Positions 1 to 7,439 of a DNA stretch of 64,000 nucleotides are shown here, piece by piece. The notes below the pieces were generated by a model. It saw only the letters and a program-made list of their open reading frames with translations, had not been told where the DNA came from and searched no databases. Source of the DNA: JAYUJH01 sp043765375 (GTDB taxonomy: Bacteria > Pseudomonadota > Alphaproteobacteria > Rickettsiales > UBA998); assembly GCA_043765375.1 (NCBI GenBank), contig JAYUJH010000006.1:62001-126000 (forward strand), in the 5' to 3' direction. The translations under genes and the position numbers were made by a program. Position 1 is the first letter of the stretch. Each line of letters begins with the position of its first letter.

Positions 1-498
1 CAAAGCTATAATCGCCTCCTCACTCAAAGATTTTGTGGGGTGGGTCTGATAAACTTCTAAACTTGATGCTCCAAACCCTAATTGCTGCAACTCAAACGCC
101 ATATTCACCGCTTGATGATTGCTGTGCAAACAAACATAATGTAATGATTTATCCGCATCTTTTGCCATATAATCAAGCAATGAACGCCCCGACGCATCAC
201 CATGATATATATGCAAAAAGCCAAGTTCTTTTGCCTTGCTTGCTAATATTTCACCCGTCAGATAAAGCGGTTTGGATAATGCAAATTGGCTATTCGCAAG
301 GATTGGTAGCGCATACCCACTGGTTGCAACAAAAGCATCAGCTCCGCAATTCTCAAGCAAAACATCAGCTTGTGCAACGGGTTCTTGCCAAATCACGGGC
401 GAGATAATGCAATCATATCCCATATTTTGCCAAGTTAAAGCGGTGATGCTTGCCTGTGGCTCGGGGCGAGTAATTAAAATAATGGGCTTTGCAAGCAA
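1..498 (-). CDS. hemD: Uroporphyrinogen-III synthase, 3' part missing (runs off the left edge)
   Basis: About 166 codons of an open reverse-strand frame. Translation begins I/L-LLAKPIILITRPEPQA, the N-terminal signature of HemD (ITRPEPQA followed by a variable helix), then an internal Rossmann-like VATSGYAL stretch and a YLTGE segment. HemD cyclises hydroxymethylbilane to uroporphyrinogen III in the cytosol, in the haem pathway. An in-frame stop just upstream (516-514 reading reverse) means the start must be non-ATG: TTG at 498-496 or ATT at 501-499. No Shine-Dalgarno is visible, so coupling to the small frame ending at 504 is possible. The C-terminal end lies outside the window. The divergent neighbour is hemJ, also haem biosynthesis, which supports the call. 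Confidence 0.8.
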   Translation of the reverse strand, partial: MLAKPIILITRPEPQASITALTWQNMGYDCIISPVIWQEPVAQADVLLENCGADAFVATSGYALPILANSQFALSKPLYLTGEILASKAKELGFLHIYHGDASGRSLLDYMAKDADKSLHYVCLHSNHQAVNMAFELQQLGFGASSLEVYQTHPTKSLSEEAIIAL

Positions 499-503
499 AA
501 TAT

Positions 504-653
504 TTAAGATGGGTTAAGTGGTTGTTTGGGCTGTTTGGGTTGCTTCGTTAGTTGCTTTGGGGTGCGATGCAACCCTTGTTTGCAATCAGCCTTGCGCAGC
601 AACAAGTTATTTCTAAGTGCTGATTTTAGCCGTATTTCTCTAGCATCATTCAT
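504..653 (-). CDS. Possible 49-aa basic small protein upstream of hemD
   Basis: An ATG-started 49-codon frame on the reverse strand, ending 5 nt before the TTG start of hemD. The product is strongly basic (LRNNLLLRKADCKQ, then a KQPKQPKQP tail). The first half loosely resembles small alphaproteobacterial proteins that carry an ALRANLxRRKAQ-type helix; this is from memory, not a search. No clear ribosome binding site precedes the ATG. The Pro-Gln-Lys tail comes from a short 9-nt repeat. It could be a leader that couples to hemD translation, or a chance frame. Confidence 0.35.
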   Translation of the reverse strand: MNDAREIRLKSALRNNLLLRKADCKQGLHRTPKQLTKQPKQPKQPLNPS

Positions 654-781
654 GCCAATCAATATATAATATCACAACATAAATGCAACATAAATTGACA
701 AATATAGTAACGAATGATGCAATTCCTCAGTTGCAATCAAAAATATTGGTGATTTCAGGCGGAATGTTTTATTAATTAACA

Positions 782-1219
782 ATGGATAATGTATTTTTGT
801 ATAATTTATTGAAATCAATTCACATTGTTGCATTCGTGTCATGGATGGTGGGAATGTTCTATTTGCCTCGCTTATATGTGTATCACGCTGGCGTAGTTAA
901 AGGCGGAGAATCCGATTTAATGTTGCAAGTGATGGAGCGTAAATTGCTGCGCTACATCATGAATCCTGCGATGATATTAACATGGATATTTGGGTTATGG
1001 CTGGCGGTAACAACTGAGGCGTTTCAAATGGGTTGGTTTCACGCCAAAATGACCCTCGTTTTGTTGATGAGCGGAGTTCATGGGTTGTTAGCTGTGCATC
1101 TTGGGCAATTTGCTCGGGGCGAGAACACACGCTCGGGGCGATATTTTCGTTGGTTAAATGAAGCACCAACAATATTGTTGATTGCAATTGTTTATTTGGT
1201 GATATTCAAGCCTTTCTAG
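782..1219 (+). CDS. hemJ: Protoporphyrinogen IX oxidase HemJ
   Basis: A 145-residue membrane protein of the HemJ/UPF0093 family, which oxidises protoporphyrinogen IX to protoporphyrin IX in most alphaproteobacteria. About four membrane segments are visible (residues ~8-28, ~55-75, ~88-108, ~125-143). The diagnostic conserved histidine (His14, in KSIHIVAFVSWMVGMFYLPRL) and the conserved lysine in the FHAKMTLV segment are both present. Length matches the family. The gene stops 13 nt before anmK on the same strand, so the two may be cotranscribed, and it is divergent from hemD, another haem gene. The ATG at 782 has no strong Shine-Dalgarno, but it begins the family-typical N-terminus. Confidence 0.92.
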   Translation: MDNVFLYNLLKSIHIVAFVSWMVGMFYLPRLYVYHAGVVKGGESDLMLQVMERKLLRYIMNPAMILTWIFGLWLAVTTEAFQMGWFHAKMTLVLLMSGVHGLLAVHLGQFARGENTRSGRYFRWLNEAPTILLIAIVYLVIFKPF

Positions 1220-1232
1220 CGTAACCAAACCT

Positions 1233-2390
1233 ATGTTTTCTCAGTTTAATCAACAATATTTATGGTCACTCGGCGTTATGAGTGGAACATCGCTTGATGC
1301 AATTGACCTTGCTATGCTGAAAACTGATGGCGAAATAATCATTGAGCATGGGGCAGTAAAAAATATCGCAATTCCTGATGATTTGCGCCAAAAATTGCAG
1401 GATTTAATGGGCGAACAAGCGTTAACATGCAACCAAAAATTGATTAAACCCACAATCCATAACAATATAAATATTGATTTTTTAAGCATTGAGCAGCAAT
1501 ATTCTAACCTAGTAGCGAATGCAATTTGTGAGTTCATCGCTGATATAACAGATAAACCCGACATAATAGGATTTCACGGGCAAACTATAATTCACCGCCC
1601 ACATCAAGCAATCACATGGCAGTTAGGCAATGCGAATATCATAGCGCAACAAACGGGAATTGGCGTTATCTCAGATTTTCGCAGACGTGATATGGCAGCA
1701 GGTGGGCAAGGTGCGCCCCTTGTGCCAATATATCACGCCGCATTAGCGCATAATCTCCCAAAACCAATTGCGTTATTAAATATTGGTGGGGTAGCAAATG
1801 TTACATATATAGGCGATGCAGGCGAATTAATTGCGTTTGATACTGGAGCAGGAAATGCCTTACTCAATGATTTTGTGCGCTCCCATACTGGTGAAAATTA
1901 TGATGATGGCGGCAAATATGCAGCAGCAGGAAAAGCTGATTTAGGAATTGTTGAACAAGCATTACAACATGATTATTTCAACAAAACTCCACCAAAATCG
2001 TTGGATAGAAATCAGTTTGATGCGCAAATAAGTAATGCAATAAGCGAACTTGGCTTGCATGATGGTGCAGCAACATTAATGCAATTCACCGTGGCGTCAA
2101 TCATTAAATCGCAACAGTTTTTTCCAAAACCAGCAAAAAAATGGGTGATTTGTGGTGGTGGAGTGCATAACAAAGCGATGATGCAATCGTTGCAAAGTCA
2201 ATTAAATGTCTTAACGCAATTTAATGTTCCAGTTATTGCATCAGAACAGCTTGGTTGGCGCAGTGATTTTGTGGAGGCGGAAGCATTTGCTTATCTCGCA
2301 GTTCGTTCATTGCGAGGATTGCCACTAACATTTCCTTCCACCACGGGAGTTAATCACGCGGTAACTGGCGGCGTTTTTTGCCAATCATAG
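1233..2390 (+). CDS. anmK: Anhydro-N-acetylmuramic acid kinase
   Basis: A 385-residue sugar kinase of the ASKHA fold. It phosphorylates and hydrates 1,6-anhydro-MurNAc to MurNAc-6-P in peptidoglycan recycling. Visible motifs: N-terminal phosphate-binding GVMSGTSLDAID, GFHGQTI near residue 110, the catalytic-region SDFRRRDMAAGGQGAPLVP, the LLNIGGVAN strand, the FDTGAGN loop and a C-terminal VICGGGVHN ATP-binding segment. Length is normal for the family. Its last 41 nt overlap the 3' end of the convergent hydrolase gene. The presence of this enzyme implies a peptidoglycan wall, in keeping with PBP1A in this window. Confidence 0.95.
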   Translation: MFSQFNQQYLWSLGVMSGTSLDAIDLAMLKTDGEIIIEHGAVKNIAIPDDLRQKLQDLMGEQALTCNQKLIKPTIHNNINIDFLSIEQQYSNLVANAICEFIADITDKPDIIGFHGQTIIHRPHQAITWQLGNANIIAQQTGIGVISDFRRRDMAAGGQGAPLVPIYHAALAHNLPKPIALLNIGGVANVTYIGDAGELIAFDTGAGNALLNDFVRSHTGENYDDGGKYAAAGKADLGIVEQALQHDYFNKTPPKSLDRNQFDAQISNAISELGLHDGAATLMQFTVASIIKSQQFFPKPAKKWVICGGGVHNKAMMQSLQSQLNVLTQFNVPVIASEQLGWRSDFVEAEAFAYLAVRSLRGLPLTFPSTTGVNHAVTGGVFCQS

Positions 2391-3048
2391 GTTGCCTGCT
2401 TTCCAGATATTCCTGCATTTTTGCATTAATAAAATCAGTCGTGACGTTCTCCAAATCATCTAATTGATTGCGGAAATAATGGTCAGCCCCCGCAAACTTA
2501 TTATATTGCACCCGCATATGGTGATGAGTGCGCAAACGCTCCGAAATGCGGGCAACATCTGGCTCATTAACGATATCGTCCTTATCACCCTGCAACACCA
2601 AGCCAACCGCAGGACACGGCGAAAGGAATGAAAAATCATATTTATTCACGGGCGGGGAAGCAGCAACAAATCCTTCCAATTCAGGGCGACGCATCAGCAA
2701 CTGCATTGCAATCCATGCACCAAATGAAAATCCAGATACCCAACAAGTGCAAGCCTCGGGATTTTTATTTTGTATCCAATCAAGGGCGGTTGCAGCATCA
2801 CCAAGCTCACCAAGACCTTCATCATATCGCCCAACAGATTTACCCACGCCACGAAAATTGAAGCGCAACACTGAAAATCCGCTATTCATGAATGATTGAA
2901 ACAAACGATAAACCACCTTGTTATTCATCGTTCCACCATAAAGCGGGTGGGGGTGCAGCACAATCGCAATTGGCGCAATCGGGTTATCATTATGATGATA
3001 CCGCCCCTCTAATCTTCCTTCCGAACCATTAAATATAACTTCAGGCAT
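2350..3048 (-). CDS. Alpha/beta hydrolase of the COG2945 type
   Basis: A 232-residue cytosolic alpha/beta hydrolase. The N-terminal block has LHPHPLYGGTMNNKVV, typical of COG2945 predicted hydrolases. LRFNFRGVGKS follows (oxyanion/strand region), then the nucleophile elbow GFSFGAW (Ser), then late DADHYF-like catalytic sequence seen as AGADHYFRNQ with the candidate His. The substrate is not known. The C-terminus is a short basic tail (IGKKRRQLPRD) encoded antisense to the end of anmK. The start at 3048 directly precedes the conserved N-terminal strand. Confidence 0.85.
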   Translation of the reverse strand: MPEVIFNGSEGRLEGRYHHNDNPIAPIAIVLHPHPLYGGTMNNKVVYRLFQSFMNSGFSVLRFNFRGVGKSVGRYDEGLGELGDAATALDWIQNKNPEACTCWVSGFSFGAWIAMQLLMRRPELEGFVAASPPVNKYDFSFLSPCPAVGLVLQGDKDDIVNEPDVARISERLRTHHHMRVQYNKFAGADHYFRNQLDDLENVTTDFINAKMQEYLESRQPMIGKKRRQLPRD

Positions 3049-3156
3049 ATGCTCTCATGTGGTGAAATGGTGAATAACTTCAATTTATTAATGTGGGTTA
3101 TGATATTAATGTAAATTATGAATGTGATAAATATATCAAAACCACCATCAACATAC

Positions 3157-3186
3157 TTTAATTACTTGCCAATTTCAATATAAATA
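3157..3186 (+). repeat. Left copy of a 30-bp direct repeat flanking a two-gene cassette
   Basis: Thirty bases identical to 4472-4501 and in the same orientation, starting TTTAATTACTTGCC. In both copies the repeat ends in a TATAAAT-like -10 element, and a TTTAAT lies 16 nt upstream, so each copy may carry a promoter: here for the gene at 3241, at the right copy for cysE. Confidence 0.9.
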
Positions 3187-3240
3187 ATTTTGTGTCGCAT
3201 GTTGTAATATAAATGCAATATATATGTTATATATTTGTTA

Positions 3241-3714
3241 ATGATGGGAAATGAAAAGCAAAAAGATAAAATTGAAAGAACTTCCGATGATTGGTTTGTA
3301 GGCGGAGTAGCTGGATTAACTGCGTCCGCATTGGCTGCTTATGGCTGCATTAACTTACAGTTGCGCTCCGTTGGAATTGAAGGATTTGCTGGTGTTACAA
3401 GGATAAAAATTGATGCAATGCAAACAATAACTGATAACTTCTTGAATAAACTACCGCTCAATATTAATATTGAAAGAAGCAATAATGCAATTCAAGCTGA
3501 TTATGTATTAAAAAACATAGATTCATTAAAAGAACCAAATGATTGGACTAAATTAATCGTTATGGGAACATTAGTTGCAACAACAATATTTGTGAGTGGG
3601 CTAGCTGCAAAAACACATCACGAAAAAACAGCGTCAGAACCACCAAAAACTAATATTGATTCTGCAACAGCGACGAGATGGCAACAATTGAAAAAATCTC
3701 AACATGAGTTATAA
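3241..3714 (+). CDS. Hypothetical two-helix membrane protein in the repeat-flanked cassette
   Basis: A 157-residue protein that I do not recognise. Hydropathy read by eye gives one membrane segment near residues 20-40 (VGGVAGLTASALAAYGC) and a second near 105-125 (LIVMGTLVATTIFVSGLAA). They are separated by a ~65-residue soluble loop, and the tail is hydrophilic (residues ~125-157). TTG at 3235, ATG at 3241 and ATG at 3244 are all possible starts. None has a Shine-Dalgarno; I chose the first ATG. The gene lies inside the segment bounded by the 30-bp direct repeat and converges on another unknown gene. Confidence 0.65.
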   Translation: MMGNEKQKDKIERTSDDWFVGGVAGLTASALAAYGCINLQLRSVGIEGFAGVTRIKIDAMQTITDNFLNKLPLNINIERSNNAIQADYVLKNIDSLKEPNDWTKLIVMGTLVATTIFVSGLAAKTHHEKTASEPPKTNIDSATATRWQQLKKSQHEL

Positions 3715-3747
3715 AAAAATAGGCTGGCTAATTAAAACCAGCCTATT
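3711..3747 (-). terminator. Intrinsic terminator for the reverse-strand gene at 3781-4251
   Basis: A perfect 10-bp stem (AATAGGCTGG at 3718-3727 with CCAGCCTATT at 3738-3747) and a 10-nt loop. On the reverse strand it is followed directly by a run of T (complement of 3713-3719). There is no T run on the forward side, so it acts for the leftward gene. Confidence 0.85.
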
Positions 3748-3780
3748 GGGTGTGTAAAACAAACAAAATCCTGTCAATAT

Positions 3781-4251
3781 TCAAATATTTGTGATTCCAT
3801 CACAAAATATTTGAAAGTCAGAATCTAATTGCTCAATTTGCTTCATATTAAATCCAATGTGAAACAGTTGATAATCAGTAATTGCTTGCTGATACCATTT
3901 TCTTGCCAACTCTTTTTTGTTAAGAAGAACAAAAACCACGGCAATATTAAACGATATCTCACCCATTTGCACAAACTGCTTTATTTGTTCAAATCTGGAG
4001 TAGCTTAGAATTAACAATTCAAGAGAATTAACTAAAAACAACTCTCGCTGTTCTTTATCTAACTCAGACGATCTAGCTGTTGCCAAAAATTGTGTTGCAG
4101 TTTGATATTCTATTGTCCAAACTGGATCAATTTTTTTATCTGGGTTAAGATAGCCATCATTGTTTGAAACTCTTTCTATTAATCTTGTCGCTATCTCTAC
4201 TAACTCAAAAATGTTTAGGGTTAATTTAAGAAGAGTCACAGGATCTGCCAT
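3781..4251 (-). CDS. Hypothetical helical, TPR-like protein in the repeat-flanked cassette
   Basis: A 156-residue, mostly alpha-helical soluble protein that I do not recognise. The segment FNIAVVFVLLNKKELARKWYQQAI resembles a single tetratricopeptide-type helix pair (small residues and W-Y-Q-A spacing). The rest gives no domain call. The frame could start 21 codons earlier, but ATG at 4251 is preceded by AAGGAAGG eight bases upstream, a good ribosome binding site, so I use that start. A strong terminator follows the stop. Both genes of the cassette sit between 30-bp direct repeats, so acquisition by insertion is likely. Confidence 0.7.
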   Translation of the reverse strand: MADPVTLLKLTLNIFELVEIATRLIERVSNNDGYLNPDKKIDPVWTIEYQTATQFLATARSSELDKEQRELFLVNSLELLILSYSRFEQIKQFVQMGEISFNIAVVFVLLNKKELARKWYQQAITDYQLFHIGFNMKQIEQLDSDFQIFCDGITNI

Positions 4252-4471
4252 GATAGAAACCTTCCTTAATTTAAGGAAAATAAGGGTGTGTTTGAATAAT
4301 TTGTTTTTCAACAAACGCCATCACCAAAAAAACTCATCTCATTGCTGCAAAATGCAAGCTATGAAATAAAAAAGTTAAAAGGAAAACATGTTCGCCTTAA
4401 AACAAATTACTAGAACTAAAATAAACTAATATTAAGAAAATATCAACGCATAAATCTTTGTATAATTGCAT

Positions 4472-4501
4472 TTTAATTACTTGCCAATTTCAATATAAAT
4501 A
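4472..4501 (+). repeat. Right copy of the 30-bp direct repeat, upstream of cysE
   Basis: Identical to 3157-3186. It ends 13 nt before the cysE ATG and probably supplies the cysE -10 element (TATAAAT). Confidence 0.9.
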
Positions 4502-4514
4502 GTATGAATATGAT

Positions 4515-5258
4515 ATGTTTAAGCGATTGCGAGAAGATATTGGTGCATTCACCGCCCGAGACCCTGCCGCAACTTCAGCGATTGAAGTGCTATTTTGTTA
4601 TGCGGGATTGCACGCTTTATGGTTGCACCGAGTTGCACATTTTTTGCATTGCATCAACTTTAAGTTGTTGGCTCGCATCATCGCAACATTCAGCCGCTTT
4701 TTAACGGGAATAGAGATTCACCCCGCAGCAAAAATCGGGCGCAGATTAGTGATTGATCATGGAATGGGAGTGGTGATTGGTGAAACTGCCGAAATTGGTG
4801 ATGATGTGACTATATATCACGGGGTAACTTTAGGTGGAATAACCTTAGACAAAGTTCGCCGTCACCCCCGCATTGAAAATGGCGTAGTAATTGGGGCAGG
4901 TGCAAAAGTTCTTGGCGCAATCACGGTTGGAACTGGGGCAATCATAGGCTCAAATGCCGTGGTTACCAAAAATGTTGCCCCAAACACCACGGTGGTTGGC
5001 GTTCCAGCGCATGTGGTGGGAATTATGGTGGGAGCTTCCGCTAATGTTATTTCGGATAATATTGATGACACAAAAGACGCTCACCTAGCACAAAATAACG
5101 GCGTTCACGAGTTTGGCTCACATGCCCACGAGCTTGGCTCATACGGAGGAGAGAAAGCCAATTCTGCTGACCCAATTTATCAGGAATTAGCCGAGATTAA
5201 ACGGCAATTATTGGATTTGCAAAAGCATGTATTATCTTTGAATGGTAATGAAAATTAA
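4515..5258 (+). CDS. cysE: Serine O-acetyltransferase
   Basis: A 247-residue CysE that makes O-acetylserine from serine and acetyl-CoA for cysteine synthesis. The N-terminal helical domain carries FKRLREDIGAFTARDPAA, which is diagnostic. The left-handed beta-helix follows, with hexapeptide repeats and the catalytic segment IDHGMGVVIGETAEIG (Asp and His). The acetyl-CoA loop YHGVTLGG and the PRIENGVVIGAGAKVLG coil come next. After the fold ends (~residue 175) there is a ~70-residue non-conserved tail with a 15-nt repeat spaced 21 nt (HEFGSHAHELGS) and a short coiled-coil end. Two ATGs are close together (4504 in another frame); 4515 gives the family N-terminus. It overlaps ribH by 4 nt, convergently. 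Confidence 0.95.
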   Translation: MFKRLREDIGAFTARDPAATSAIEVLFCYAGLHALWLHRVAHFLHCINFKLLARIIATFSRFLTGIEIHPAAKIGRRLVIDHGMGVVIGETAEIGDDVTIYHGVTLGGITLDKVRRHPRIENGVVIGAGAKVLGAITVGTGAIIGSNAVVTKNVAPNTTVVGVPAHVVGIMVGASANVISDNIDDTKDAHLAQNNGVHEFGSHAHELGSYGGEKANSADPIYQELAEIKRQLLDLQKHVLSLNGNEN

Positions 5259-5674
5259 TTATTATTGCGTAGTTCAACCAGCCCCAAACAAGCACTAACC
5301 GCCCCTGCCCCTTTGTTTTTTCTACTGATATCTGCCCGCTCCAACGCTTGCGCCTCATTTTCCACCGTTAATATCCCGTTACCAATTGCCAAATGATAGC
5401 GAACGCCCAAATCCATCAGTCCGCGCGCGCTTTCATTGCATACAGTTTCATAATGTGAAGTTTCCCCCCGAATGACGCAACCAAGCGCAACATATCCATC
5501 ATATTCCTGCTCGCCACTTTCAAGCATAGCAATCGCTGGAGGAATCTCCAACGCACCAGCAACTTGCACAATATCATGTTCAACGCCTCGCTTTTTGCAT
5601 TCAGCGACCGCCCCTGCTATCAACATTTCACTAATATGTTCGTAAAATCCTGCGACTATAATCATTATTTTCAT
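5255..5674 (-). CDS. ribH: 6,7-dimethyl-8-ribityllumazine synthase
   Basis: A 139-residue lumazine synthase. It condenses the ribityl-aminopyrimidine with dihydroxybutanone phosphate, the penultimate riboflavin step, and normally assembles into pentamers or 60-mers. Signature segments: VAGFYEHISEMLIAGA, VAGALEIPPAIAMLE, ALGCVIRGETSHYETV with the catalytic His, and GILTVENEAQALERA. The length is family-typical. No other rib genes are in the window and no FMN riboswitch precedes it. It lies 35 nt downstream of aroQ on the same strand and may share its transcript. Confidence 0.95.
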   Translation of the reverse strand: MKIMIIVAGFYEHISEMLIAGAVAECKKRGVEHDIVQVAGALEIPPAIAMLESGEQEYDGYVALGCVIRGETSHYETVCNESARGLMDLGVRYHLAIGNGILTVENEAQALERADISRKNKGAGAVSACLGLVELRNNN

Positions 5675-5709
5675 TTATATAACTCCTAATAAATCCTAAA
5701 CACTAAACT

Positions 5710-6204
5710 CTACTTAATATTTGCGCCCAATATTTGCGCCATTTGCTGCACCGCATGATAATATCCGTCTGCACCAAACCCGCATATCACCCCTGTTGCA
5801 ATCGCACTAATATATGAAAAATGGCGAAAATCTTCCCGTGCATGGATATTGCTCAAATGCACCTCAAATATTGGCACATTAAGCATCGCCACCGCATCTC
5901 GCAGGCTAACTGAACTATGCGAAAGCCCCGCTGGATTGATGATTAAACCCCGCACCAAACCAAAATATTGCTGCAAAACATCAATCAATTCGCCCTCATG
6001 GTTGCTTTGCATTGAATCAAGCGTTAAATTATGCTGTTTTGCAATCTTAGCGCATTGCATTTCTATTGTTTTTAAGTTATTATCGCCATAAATATGTGGT
6101 TCACGCAACCCTAGCATATTCAAATTAGGTCCATTCAACAATAAAATATCACATTTCACGACATCACATTTCACGGCGTCACGTTTCACATTATCATTTT
6201 TCAT
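5710..6204 (-). CDS. aroQ: Type II 3-dehydroquinate dehydratase
   Basis: A 164-residue AroQ, the third step of the shikimate pathway. Core motifs: LLLNGPNLNMLGLREPHIYG with the catalytic Tyr, SNHEGELID, LIINPAGLSHSSVSLRDA, and FEVHLSNIHAREDFRHFSY with the catalytic His. About 20 residues precede the usual start. They are encoded by a degenerate 15-bp tandem repeat (6151-6195) giving KRDAVKCDVVKCD. A GTG within the last repeat unit could be the original start, so the N-terminus is uncertain. Divergent from thiS with a 29-nt gap. Confidence 0.95.
   Translation of the reverse strand: MKNDNVKRDAVKCDVVKCDILLLNGPNLNMLGLREPHIYGDNNLKTIEMQCAKIAKQHNLTLDSMQSNHEGELIDVLQQYFGLVRGLIINPAGLSHSSVSLRDAVAMLNVPIFEVHLSNIHAREDFRHFSYISAIATGVICGFGADGYYHAVQQMAQILGANIK
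6151..6195 (-). repeat. aroQ: Three 15-bp tandem units at the aroQ 5' end
   Basis: Units at 6151, 6166 and 6181, forward-strand consensus ACATTTCACGRCRTC with a few mismatches. In frame with aroQ, they encode repeated V-K-C/R-D-x pentapeptides ahead of the enzyme core. Confidence 0.8.
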
Positions 6205-6233
6205 ATTAAACTAATTTCACAAAAGATTATAAA

Positions 6234-6446
6234 ATGCAATTATTTATTAAAATATTTCTCAATGGAGCGGAATATCAGCTCGCAAAACAGCTTACCGTCA
6301 CCGAATTGCTGCAACAATTATCCATTGATGCACAGCAAATTGCCGTTGAGAAAAATGCGGAGATAATTAGCCGTTCAACTTATGATAATGTGCATATATG
6401 TGCAGGTGATGCAATAGAGCTGGTTGAGTTTGTGGGTGGGGGTTGA
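6234..6446 (+). CDS. thiS: Sulfur carrier protein ThiS
   Basis: A 70-residue beta-grasp protein ending in the required Gly-Gly (VEFVGGG). ThiF-type enzymes adenylate the C-terminal glycine, and the resulting thiocarboxylate donates sulfur to the thiamine thiazole ring through ThiG. FLNGAEYQL and LTVTELLQQL match the family N-terminal half. The TGA overlaps the thiG ATG (TGATG), which indicates translational coupling. The 29-nt gap to aroQ leaves no room for a TPP riboswitch. Confidence 0.92.
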   Translation: MQLFIKIFLNGAEYQLAKQLTVTELLQQLSIDAQQIAVEKNAEIISRSTYDNVHICAGDAIELVEFVGGG

Positions 6447-7288
6447 TGATGGTGAATAATATTAGGGCAAGTGACGATATTATAGATGATATTATGATGG
6501 GCATTGATGGTAAATCAGACGATGATGATTTGTTAAAAATTGGTAGCTATATTTTCAACTCAAGGTTGCTGGTTGGCACGGGTAAATATCGCTCCGCCCA
6601 ACATGCTAAAGAGGCAATCATCGCAAGCGGTGCAGAAATTGTGACAGTCGCATTGCGTCGCCATGATTTCAGCAAAATAACGCCTTCCATCACCACGATA
6701 ATAACCACTGATATGGTGCAATATTTGCCCAATTCAGCAGGGTGTTACACGGCAGATGAGGCGGTGCGGACTTTACGTTTGGCACGAGAACTTGGCGATT
6801 TTCGTTTGGTGAAGCTAGAAGTTATTGGTGACAAAACTATGCTATATCCCGATGTGATTGAAACACTCAAAGCCGCTGAGATACTCGCAAATGATGGTTT
6901 TGAAGTCATGGCTTATACCAATGATGATCCGCTCATTGCCGCACGTTTGGAAGAAGTCGGTTGCGTTGCAATCATGCCAATTGGCTCACCGATAGGCTCG
7001 GGACAGGGAATAAAAAATCATTTTAATATTCAAGTAATCGTGGAACAGTCTAGCGTTCCAGTGATATTAGATGCAGGAATTGGAACAGCCTCTGATGCAG
7101 CAATCGCTATGGAATTAGGTTGCTCGGGCGTTTTGCTCAACACTGCTCTGGCGGAGGCAAAAAATCCACAACTAATGGCGGAAGCGATGCGTGGAGCGGT
7201 TATTGCGGGGCGCAAAGCCTATCTTGCGGGGCGTATGGCAAAGCGCAACCATGCTAATGCTAGCTCGCCTGAAATTAATTTGATATGA
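6446..7288 (+). CDS. thiG: Thiazole synthase
   Basis: A 280-residue TIM barrel that builds the thiazole phosphate from DXP, ThiS-thiocarboxylate and dehydroglycine. Visible: FNSRLLVGTGKY, the IVTVALRR strand, LVKLEVIGD with the Schiff-base lysine, LPNSAGCYTADEAVR, the phosphate-binding GSPIGSGQGI and VILDAGIGTASDAAIAMELG. An extra ~30-residue N-terminal segment rich in Asp and Ile precedes the core. Of the clustered starts (TTG 6443, ATG 6446, ATG 6449), ATG 6446 overlaps the thiS stop. thiC lies 44 kb away in the window. thiE, thiO/thiH and thiF are not seen. Confidence 0.95.
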   Translation: MMVNNIRASDDIIDDIMMGIDGKSDDDDLLKIGSYIFNSRLLVGTGKYRSAQHAKEAIIASGAEIVTVALRRHDFSKITPSITTIITTDMVQYLPNSAGCYTADEAVRTLRLARELGDFRLVKLEVIGDKTMLYPDVIETLKAAEILANDGFEVMAYTNDDPLIAARLEEVGCVAIMPIGSPIGSGQGIKNHFNIQVIVEQSSVPVILDAGIGTASDAAIAMELGCSGVLLNTALAEAKNPQLMAEAMRGAVIAGRKAYLAGRMAKRNHANASSPEINLI

Positions 7289-7337
7289 CGAAAAAATGGC
7301 GAGATTTATATGCTGATATTTGTAAATAGAAAAAATG

Positions 7338-7401
7338 CCATACCAGCGAATGCTGGTATCCAGAAAATACCAAAATGGACTCCAGATTTCGTTGGAGTGA
7401 C
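7338..7401. repeat. Two facing CCAGCGAA-type palindromes between thiG and ruvA
   Basis: First unit: perfect 8-bp stem ATACCAGC (7340-7347), loop GAAT, GCTGGTAT (7352-7359), followed by CCAG. Second unit at 7376-7401 is the same type on the other strand, reading CACTCCAACGAAATCTGGAG. Related copies occur at 20336-20361 and 29055-29080. No gene lies in the 151-nt gap. Confidence 0.8.
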
Positions 7402-7439
7402 AAAAACAAAATCATATCAAATTAACAAAACTAATTAAT

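Noticed and set aside
33..517. Forward-strand frames at 33-407 and 272-517
   Set aside because: They are antisense to a clear partial HemD frame with the ITRPEP signature and have low-complexity products without family resemblance.
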